The notes beneath the pieces were generated by a model. That model had not been told where the DNA came from. It did not search any database and saw only the letters and a program-made list of their open reading frames with translations. Source: PALSA-1003 sp963791945 (lineage in GTDB: Bacteria > Pseudomonadota > Gammaproteobacteria > Burkholderiales > Casimicrobiaceae). From it: a stretch of DNA of 64,000 nt. Numbering within the stretch: the stretch's first letter is position 1; each line of letters starts with the position of its first letter. The position numbers and the translations under genes are program-made. The DNA is taken from NCBI GenBank assembly GCA_963791945.1, contig CAWBUD010000002.1, positions 992,001 through 1,056,000 of the forward strand, written 5' to 3'. Below are positions 58,126 through 64,000 of the stretch, piece after piece.

Positions 58126-58146
58126 CCTTGCAGGAGGAGTGCGATG
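58117..58146 (+). promoter_or_regulatory. Hairpin covering the transposase ribosome site and start codon
   Basis: GCACTCCT (58121-58128) pairs with AGGAGTGC (58135-58142) around a six-base loop. Allowing G-U pairs, the stem extends to 12 pairs (58117-58128 with 58135-58146). The AGGAGG ribosome site (58132-58137) and the ATG (58144) lie in the loop and stem, so in a read-through transcript the start would be sequestered. Confidence 0.6.
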
Positions 58147-59220
58147 CAGTTTCAGCACGTCGGCCATAAGATTCGCGGGTTTTACCGGATTGCGGATTAC
58201 GCCCTACGCTGGGGGATGATCGTCCCCGACGCGCAGCGCAGGTTGGAGATTCTCGACTTCTGGCGCCGCTACGGCTTGGCGGCTACCCGCGATGCCTTCA
58301 AGGTAAGCCGGCGCACGTTGTTTGCCTGGCGAGCCAAGCTCCGAGTCGAAGGCGGCAACGTGGCCGCGTTGGTGCCGCGATCGACGGCACCAAAGCGACG
58401 GCGCCACCGGCAGTGGCCCGCAGCGGTCTGCGCCGAGATCCGGCGGCTGCGTACGGTGCACCCGAATTTGGCCAAGGAGAAACTGCACCTGCTGCTCGTG
58501 CCCTTCGCCGCCGCGGCGCAGCTGCCCTGTCCGAGCGCGCGCACCGTCGGCCGGCTGATCGCCGATGCGCCCGACAAGATGCGCAGCCACCCACGGCGCT
58601 TCGGAGCCCCCGGCAAAGCCAAGCCCATGCGCGGGACGCGGCTGCGCAAGCCCAAGCACTTCCGCGCCGAGCGCCCGGGTCATTGCGTCGGCCTCGACAC
58701 CATCGAGCTGCACACCGAGGGCCAGCATCGCTACATCATCACCTGCGTCGACCTCCATTCCCATTTCGCCTGGGCTTGGGGCACCCGCAGCCATGCCAGC
58801 GCCGCCGCGGCACAGTTCTTTCGCCTCATCCAGGCCGTGTTTCCCTTCGCCATCGAAACTGTACTCACCGACAACGGCAGTGAGTTCCAGCGCTTCTTCG
58901 CCCAGGAACTCGCTCACTTGCTGTGCTCCCACTGGCATACCTTTCCCCACACCCCCCGTATGAACGCCCATTGCGAGCGCTTCAATCGCACCGTGCAGGA
59001 AGAATGCATCGATTACCACTACGACCTGCTCTTCCTCGACCAGCTCACCGAGTTCAATCTCGAACTGCTGCGCTGGCTGTCCTGGTACAACCTCGAGCGA
59101 CCGCACTTCAGCCTCAACACCCCGCTGCCAGGTCGCAAAACTCCACGTTTGCTCTCCCCAGTACAATTCCTCCACCAACACCACCAGTGCAATATGTGCT
59201 GGCCCGATACAGACGCTTGA
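58144..59220 (+). CDS. IS481-family transposase
   Basis: 358 residues. An N-terminal helix-turn-helix region (GLAATRDAFKVSRRTLFAWR) is followed by a DDE integrase-type core: Asp185 in GHCVGLDTIELHTEGQ, Asp243 in VLTDNGSEFQRFF and Glu278 in NAHCERFNRTVQEECI. The C-terminal WLSWYNLERPHFSLNTPLPG is typical of the family. The protein appears intact. The last eight codons lie outside the right inverted repeat, so the stop is provided by flanking DNA. It is the only mobile element seen in the window. Confidence 0.93.
   Translation: MQFQHVGHKIRGFYRIADYALRWGMIVPDAQRRLEILDFWRRYGLAATRDAFKVSRRTLFAWRAKLRVEGGNVAALVPRSTAPKRRRHRQWPAAVCAEIRRLRTVHPNLAKEKLHLLLVPFAAAAQLPCPSARTVGRLIADAPDKMRSHPRRFGAPGKAKPMRGTRLRKPKHFRAERPGHCVGLDTIELHTEGQHRYIITCVDLHSHFAWAWGTRSHASAAAAQFFRLIQAVFPFAIETVLTDNGSEFQRFFAQELAHLLCSHWHTFPHTPRMNAHCERFNRTVQEECIDYHYDLLFLDQLTEFNLELLRWLSWYNLERPHFSLNTPLPGRKTPRLLSPVQFLHQHHQCNMCWPDTDA
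59186..59197 (-). repeat. Right terminal inverted repeat of the IS
   Basis: AGTGCAATATGT, inverse of the left repeat; it lies inside the transposase coding sequence. Confidence 0.7.
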
Positions 59221-59528
59221 CCACCCTGCCCTCGAGTGCTACCGTCGAACCCCTGCGCTCGGACTATGCCGGGGTCCGGGACGCGAGGTCGGCACGTTTC
59301 CCGAGACCTTCCGGATTCGTCGGGTTCCCTCGTTTGGACTGAACGTGCCGCGCCGCGTGCGGCGCGTGCCTGCTTGTGCGCGCTGGCGGCGCGCTCGCGG
59401 AGCCCGCTTCGGAACGAGCGCAGGCGGGGCTGACCTGCTCGATCCGGGCGGGGCGGGGCTTTGGAGCTGCCTTGTGGGCGCGGGGGGCAGCCGGGTCGGG
59501 ATACGCGCGGGGCGGTGGGCGGCTAGTG
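59221..59528. other. Gap between the IS and the glucoamylase-like gene
   Basis: About 300 bases with only Arg/Gly-rich frames. I see no RNA gene or repeat; the promoter of the hydrolase-ABC operon should lie here but no clear -35/-10 pair is visible. Confidence 0.4.
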
Positions 59529-60980
59529 ATGCGCTTGGAACGCTGGAATCTTGGTGTGCTGGCCATCGTCCTGGCCGCAGTGGTCATGGTCGCGATGGTG
59601 CGCGACAGCGAGGGGCCGAAGCGCGCGCAGGTCCGCTCGGTCTTCATCAATGCTCGACCGGTGCTCGATCCGTTTCTTGTCGAGCTCGAAGAGCGCACCT
59701 TCCGCTTCTTCTGGGAGACGGCCAATCCGAGCAACGGCCTGATTCCCGACCGATATCCGACGCCCTCCTTCTCGAGCATCGCCGCGGTCGGCTTCGGGCT
59801 CACCGCGTATCCCATCGGCGTCGAGCGCGGCTACGTCACGCGCGAAGCGGCGCGCCAGCGCGTGCTCGCGACCCTGCGCTTCCTCCGCGATGCACCGCAA
59901 GGGCCCTCCGCGCGCGGCGTGGCCGGCTACAAGGGGTTTTTCTACCACTTCCTCGACATGAAGACCGGAGAGCGGTTCGAGGACAGCGAGCTCTCCACGG
60001 TCGACACGGCGATCCTGATGGCGGGCGTGCTCTTCTGCGAGTCGTATTTCAGCGGCTCGGAGCACGAGGAGGTCGAGATCCGCAATCTCGCCGAGGAGAT
60101 CTATCGCAGGGTCGACTGGACGTGGGCTCAGCCTCACGGCCCCGCGATCAGCCTCGGCTGGACGCCCGAAGAGGGATTCCTCGAATATGATTGGCGCGGC
60201 TACAACGAGGCGATGCTCGTCTATCTCCTCGCGCTCGGGTCGCCGACCTTCCCGGTCAGCTCGGAGGCGTGGTCCGCGTGGACCAGCACCTACGATACGA
60301 GCTGGCGCAAGGTCTTCGGCCAGGAGTACTTGAGCTTCGCGCCTCTCTTCGGGCATCAGTACACCCACGTATGGATGGATTTTCGCAACATCCAGGACGA
60401 CTACATGCGTCGGCGAGGGCTCGACTATTTCGAGAACAGCCGACGGGCGATCTATGCGCAGCAGGCGTATGCGATCGCCAATCCGCTGGGCTGCAAGGAC
60501 TACGGAGCGACGGTCTGGGGCATCACTGCGAGCGACGGCCCCGCCGACGTGGAGCTCGGAGACGGCAACGACAAGCGAAGGTTCCGCGCGTACGCGGCTC
60601 GCGGCATGGAGTCGCACGACGATTGCACGCTCGCGCCGACGGCAACAGTCGCTTCGATTCCGTTTGCGCCCGAGCTCGCGATCCCTGCGGTGCTCGACAT
60701 GTATCGGCGCTTCGGCAAGTACATCTATTCCCGATACGGCTTCTTCGATGCATTCAATCCGAGCTTTCATTTCGACGTGCCGCTGTCTCACGGTCGCGGC
60801 GTGGAAGGCTTCGGCTGGGTCGACGTCGACTATCTCGGGATCGATCAGGGGCCGATCTGCGCCATGATCGAGAACCAGCGCACCGGTTTCGTCTGGCGCG
60901 TCATGAAGAGGAATGCCGATCTGCGGCGCGGCCTGGAGCGCGCCGGATTCTCGGGCGGCTGGCTCTCCGCCACACGTTGA
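59529..60980 (+). CDS. Glucoamylase-family (GH144-like) glycoside hydrolase
   Basis: 483 residues from ATG 59529. The N-terminus is a signal anchor (LGVLAIVLAAVVMVAMV). The (alpha/alpha)6 barrel shows the family landmarks: ERTFRFFWETANPSNGLIPD with the FFW...NP pattern, FGLTAYPIGVERGYVTREAA, GFFYHFLDMKTGERF, STVDTAILMAGVLFCESYF and YDWRGYNEAMLVYLLALGSP. Proteins of this type include endo-beta-1,2-glucanases that cut linear or cyclic sophoro-oligosaccharides. The stop overlaps the start of the binding protein as TTGA, so the hydrolase leads a carbohydrate uptake operon. Cellular location is periplasmic or inner-membrane outward. Confidence 0.87.
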   Translation: MRLERWNLGVLAIVLAAVVMVAMVRDSEGPKRAQVRSVFINARPVLDPFLVELEERTFRFFWETANPSNGLIPDRYPTPSFSSIAAVGFGLTAYPIGVERGYVTREAARQRVLATLRFLRDAPQGPSARGVAGYKGFFYHFLDMKTGERFEDSELSTVDTAILMAGVLFCESYFSGSEHEEVEIRNLAEEIYRRVDWTWAQPHGPAISLGWTPEEGFLEYDWRGYNEAMLVYLLALGSPTFPVSSEAWSAWTSTYDTSWRKVFGQEYLSFAPLFGHQYTHVWMDFRNIQDDYMRRRGLDYFENSRRAIYAQQAYAIANPLGCKDYGATVWGITASDGPADVELGDGNDKRRFRAYAARGMESHDDCTLAPTATVASIPFAPELAIPAVLDMYRRFGKYIYSRYGFFDAFNPSFHFDVPLSHGRGVEGFGWVDVDYLGIDQGPICAMIENQRTGFVWRVMKRNADLRRGLERAGFSGGWLSATR

Positions 60981-62275
60981 TCCCTTCCCCGGCGCGGACG
61001 CCCTGGGGCATCCTCGCCGGTCTGCTCGCGCTCGGCTGCGCTTTGATCTCGGCCGGCTGCGGTTCACGCGCGACCGACCAGACCGTGGTCCGTTTCTGGG
61101 CCATGGGCCGCGAAGGCGAAGTCGTCACCGCGCTCGTCCCGGAGTTCGAGCGCGCTCACCCCGGGATCCGCGTCGTCGTGCAGGGCCTGCCGTGGAGCGC
61201 CGCGCACGAGAAGCTGCTGACCGCGTTCGCGGGCGATGCCACGCCGGATGTCTGCCAGCTCGGCAACACATGGATACCGGAATTCGTCGCGCTGAAGGCG
61301 CTCGATGCGCTCGACGGACGGGTCGGCAGCTCGACGTCGATCGACCAGCGCGACTATTTTCCCGGCATCTGGGACACCAACGTGATCGACGGAACGCTCT
61401 ACGGCGTGCCGTGGTATGTCGATACGCGGCTGCTCTTCTACCGACGTGATCTGCTGTCGCAGGCCGGCTTCGATACGCCGCCGCGCTCGTGGCGCGAATG
61501 GCAGCAGATGCTCGCGGCGATCAAGGCACGCGCCGGCCCCGATCGCTATGGCGTGCTGCTGCCGCTGAACGAATTCGAGCCGCTGCTGGTCCTCGCGCTG
61601 CAGCAGCCCGAGCCGCTGCTCTCCGACGGCGGCCGGCGCGGCAACTTCGAGAGTGCCGGCTTCAAGCGCGCCCTCGCCTTCTACGTCGAGATGTTCCGCC
61701 GCGGATGGGCGCCGCCGCTTACGAATGCCGACGTCTCCAACGTCTGGAACGAATTCGCGCGCGGCTATTTCTCGTTCTACATCACCGGGCCATGGAACAT
61801 CGGCGAATTCAAGCGCCGGCTCCCGGCCGAGCTGCAGCAGAGCTGGATGACGGCACCGTTGCCCGGACCCGAAGGGCCCGGCGCGTCGATCGCAGGCGGC
61901 TCGAGCCTCGTGGTGTTCGCGGCCTCGCGCGTCAAGAAGGCCGCGTGGCAATGGGTCGAGTATCTCTCGCGGCCCGACGTGCAACGGCGCTTCCACGAGC
62001 TGACCGGCGATCTTCCGCCGCGCCGCGCAACATGGAACGAGCGTGCTCTCGCCGATGACGTCTACGCGCGCGCCTTTCGCGATCAGCTCGAGCGCGTCAA
62101 GCCTGCACCGAAGGTGCCGGAATGGGAGCGAATCGCCACCGAAATGCGCCTCGTCGCGGAGCGCACGGTGCACGGCCAGCTCACCGTCGATCAGGCCGCC
62201 GCCGAGCTCGACGCGCGCGCCGACCGGATCCTCGAGAAGCGCCGCTGGATGCTCTCGCAACGGGGCCGTCGGTGA
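60977..62275 (+). CDS. Sugar ABC transporter substrate-binding lipoprotein
   Basis: 432 residues from TTG 60977, which overlaps the hydrolase stop. The signal peptide ends in a lipobox (ALISAGCGS). The mature body is a cluster-B type sugar-binding protein: VVRFWAMGREGEVVTALVPE, HEKLLTAFAGDATPDVCQLG and YGVPWYVDTRLLFYRRDLLS. The ligand is probably an oligosaccharide released by the upstream hydrolase. The permease gene begins in its stop (GTGA). Confidence 0.93.
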   Translation: MIPSPARTPWGILAGLLALGCALISAGCGSRATDQTVVRFWAMGREGEVVTALVPEFERAHPGIRVVVQGLPWSAAHEKLLTAFAGDATPDVCQLGNTWIPEFVALKALDALDGRVGSSTSIDQRDYFPGIWDTNVIDGTLYGVPWYVDTRLLFYRRDLLSQAGFDTPPRSWREWQQMLAAIKARAGPDRYGVLLPLNEFEPLLVLALQQPEPLLSDGGRRGNFESAGFKRALAFYVEMFRRGWAPPLTNADVSNVWNEFARGYFSFYITGPWNIGEFKRRLPAELQQSWMTAPLPGPEGPGASIAGGSSLVVFAASRVKKAAWQWVEYLSRPDVQRRFHELTGDLPPRRATWNERALADDVYARAFRDQLERVKPAPKVPEWERIATEMRLVAERTVHGQLTVDQAAAELDARADRILEKRRWMLSQRGRR

Positions 62276-63150
62276 CCCGGCAGCGCGCCGCGTGGTTCTT
62301 CGTCGGGCCCGCGCTCGCCGTCATCGGCGTTTTCTTCTTCCTGCCGGTGCTGGCCGCGCTGGCCCTGAGCTTCACGGACTTCGATATCTATGCGCTCGCC
62401 GATCTCGCCAATCTGCGTTTCGTTGCGGTTCGCAACTACGTCGAGCTCCTGCAGCGCCCGGAGTTCTGGAACGCACTGGGCAATACGCTCTACTTCGTGA
62501 TCGCCGGCGTCCCGCTGTCGATCGGCGCTTCGCTCGGCACGGCGCTGCTCCTCCATGCCCGCGCCGCGCGCTTCAGGGCGTTCTTCCGCACGGCGCTGTT
62601 CGCGCCCGTGGTCACGACGCTGGTCGCCTCGGCGGTCGTCTGGCGCTATCTCTTCAACACCCGCTACGGCTGGCTCAATTACGCGCTCGGCGGGCTCGGA
62701 CTTCCCGCCATCGACTGGCTCGGCGATCCGCGCTTCTCGATGCCGGCGATCATCGTGTTCGCCGTGTGGAAGAACTTCGGCTACAACATGATCATCCTGC
62801 TCGCCGGACTGCAGGCGATCCCGGAGGAGCTCTACGAAGCCGCGCGCATCGACGGCGCGTCGGTCTGGCGGCAATTCCGCTACGTGACCTTGCCGATGCT
62901 CACGCCCATGCTGTCGATGGTCGCGATCCTCACGGTGGCGGGCTACTTCCAGCTCTTCGCCGAGCCGTACGTCATGACTCAGGGCGGGCCCCTCCAGAGC
63001 ACGATGAGCGTGCTCTATCTCATGTACGACGAAGGCTTCAAGTGGTGGAACCTCGGGTCCGCCTCGGCGGTGGCGTTCGTTCTGTTCCTGCTGATGTTCG
63101 CCGTCACCGCCGTGCAGGTCTCCTGGACGCGCGGCCGGGGCGCGGGATGA
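62272..63150 (+). CDS. Sugar ABC transporter permease (MalF-like)
   Basis: 292 residues from GTG 62272, overlapping the binding-protein stop. Six membrane helices. The EAA loop that docks the ATPase is EELYEAARIDGASVWRQFRY then VTLPML. Start and end are both 4-base overlaps with neighbours. Confidence 0.93.
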   Translation: MTRQRAAWFFVGPALAVIGVFFFLPVLAALALSFTDFDIYALADLANLRFVAVRNYVELLQRPEFWNALGNTLYFVIAGVPLSIGASLGTALLLHARAARFRAFFRTALFAPVVTTLVASAVVWRYLFNTRYGWLNYALGGLGLPAIDWLGDPRFSMPAIIVFAVWKNFGYNMIILLAGLQAIPEELYEAARIDGASVWRQFRYVTLPMLTPMLSMVAILTVAGYFQLFAEPYVMTQGGPLQSTMSVLYLMYDEGFKWWNLGSASAVAFVLFLLMFAVTAVQVSWTRGRGAG

Positions 63151-63968
63151 AACGGCTGCGCGGTTCGTTGCTCGTGAACGGTCTGCTTGCGGCCGCGGCG
63201 CTCGTTACGCTCTTTCCGCTGCTGTGGATGGTCTCCGCGTCGCTCATGTCGCCCGGCGAAGCGAGCGGCTCGCCGCCGCCGCTGCTGCCGGCGACGCCGG
63301 GCTTCGACAACTATCGCGAGCTCTTCGAGCACGGCGGGATGTGGCGCTATCTCGCCAACAGCGTCTTCCTCGCGACCGCGGCCACGGTCGCTTCGCTCGC
63401 CTTCAACGTCGCCGCCGGCTATGCATTCGCCAAGCTCCGCTTCGCGGGGCGCGACCGCATCTTCCGGACGCTCCTCGGCGCGCTGGTGATTCCCGGCCAG
63501 GTGGCGATGGTGCCGCTGTTCCTGGAGCTCAAGGAACTGGGGCTCGTCAACAGCTATGGCGGCGTCATCGTCCCGGCGCTGGCCAGCATCTTCGGTATCT
63601 TTCTCGTGCGCCAGTACGCCCGGTCGATTCCCGACGAACTCCTCGAGGCGGCGCGCATCGACGGGGCGAGCGAATTCCGGATCTTCGTGTCCGTCGTGTT
63701 GCCGGCGCTGAAGCCGATCGTCGTGACGCTCGCGGTGTTCACGCTGCTCGCCACCTGGAACGACTTCATGTGGCCGCTGATCGTCCTGACCGACAAGGAC
63801 CTCTATACGCTTCCGGTGGCGCTGGCGGCGCTTTCGCGCGAGCATGTTCAGGACGACGAATTGATGATGGCCGGATCGGTCGTGACGATCGTGCCGGTGC
63901 TCCTCGTGTTCCTTTCTCTGCAGCGCTATTACCTCCAAGGGCTCCTCGCGGGCAGCGTCAAGGGATGA
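63147..63968 (+). CDS. Sugar ABC transporter permease (MalG-like)
   Basis: 273 residues. Six membrane helices; EAA loop DELLEAARIDGASEFRIFVS then VVLPALKP. It forms the heterodimeric channel with the preceding permease. The window ends 32 bases later, so the ATPase and any further hydrolases or regulators are not visible. Confidence 0.93.
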   Translation: MKRLRGSLLVNGLLAAAALVTLFPLLWMVSASLMSPGEASGSPPPLLPATPGFDNYRELFEHGGMWRYLANSVFLATAATVASLAFNVAAGYAFAKLRFAGRDRIFRTLLGALVIPGQVAMVPLFLELKELGLVNSYGGVIVPALASIFGIFLVRQYARSIPDELLEAARIDGASEFRIFVSVVLPALKPIVVTLAVFTLLATWNDFMWPLIVLTDKDLYTLPVALAALSREHVQDDELMMAGSVVTIVPVLLVFLSLQRYYLQGLLAGSVKG

Positions 63969-64000
63969 GCCAAATCGGAAGAGCCGCGGCGCGACGGCGG

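Larger units (their letters stand above)
58114..59197. mobile_element. IS481-type insertion sequence (inverted-repeat boundaries)
   Basis: A single transposase gene flanked by a 12-base perfect inverted repeat, ACATATTGCACT at 58114-58125 and AGTGCAATATGT at 59186-59197. No flanking direct repeat is visible (58104-58113 and 59198-59207 share none of five or more bases), so the insertion is old, or the true tips lie slightly differently. The transposase frame runs 23 bases beyond the right repeat. Confidence 0.7.

Noticed and set aside
58104..59207. Target-site duplication flanking the IS
   Set aside because: Compared the ten bases on each side of the inverted repeats; no shared run of five or more bases.
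1..64000. CRISPR arrays, tRNA or rRNA genes
   Set aside because: Looked for regularly spaced repeats and for TPsiC-like GTTCRANYC ends with matching acceptor stems; none found by eye. A tRNAscan run would settle the latter.

Overview
The window is GC-rich throughout and reads as chromosomal DNA of a betaproteobacterium, most likely Burkholderiales-like. I base this on gene families and order: a DUF2868/DUF3482 pair, a sulfite reductase-DUF934-cobA operon, an iron-sulfur AddAB-like pair, and the order ribF-ileS-lspA-ispH on one strand. The genus cannot be named from sequence alone. I saw no rRNA, tRNA or CRISPR array. One insertion sequence (IS481-type) is present.

Layout. 1-2865: membrane protein and GTPase pair (DUF2868, DUF3482; the GTPase is cut by the window edge). 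2866-3761: no convincing gene. 3762-5093: two small ORFs, one a winged-helix regulator, then a cold-shock gene with its own promoter, leader and terminator, then a second-type infA. 5228-9225: a class III cyclase with a transmembrane tail, an overlapping OmpA/TPR lipoprotein, and a convergent FimV-like protein. 9547-11799: gentisate dioxygenase, a 45-aa exported peptide, a SnoaL-like protein, and the decayed remains of an FAD monooxygenase. 12114-17022: a GVxG-repeat fibre-like protein, a DUF4124 protein, and two exported proteins that share a six-cysteine module, one of them fused to a PQQ-type propeller. 17074-24257: 3-methyladenine glycosylase, cytochrome b561 with a Tat-exported molybdopterin protein, M14 carboxypeptidase, VOC protein, AcpA-type phosphoesterase and MFS transporter.

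24376-29363: dsbB and a SirB/CbiX chelatase face an assimilatory sulfite reduction operon (cysI, DUF934, a 42-aa ORF, cobA, a TSUP exporter). Together these cover siroheme synthesis and its use. 29478-35361: Nudix CoA pyrophosphatase, patatin, MaoC, alpha/beta hydrolase and two poorly known proteins. 35365-46752 (minus strand): ispH, lspA, ileS, ribF and then a helicase-nuclease pair of AddAB type. 46894-54712: small zinc-ribbon-like protein, J-like protein without HPD, aldo/keto reductase, molybdopterin oxidoreductase, LysR regulator, small membrane protein, S10 carboxypeptidase.

54733-56764 is the best-defined regulatory unit. A LexA-like self-cleaving repressor is divergent from a DnaQ exonuclease/GIY-YIG (Cho/UvrC-type) fusion. 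Two perfect copies of the 12-mer GAACGATCGTTC lie between and inside them, and one copy fills the 17-bp spacer of the repressor's predicted promoter. 56816-59220: DUF1328-like peptide, glycosyltransferase, IS481 transposase. 59529-63968: a tightly overlapped operon of a glucoamylase-family (GH144-like) hydrolase, a sugar-binding lipoprotein and two ABC permeases; the ATPase would lie beyond the window.
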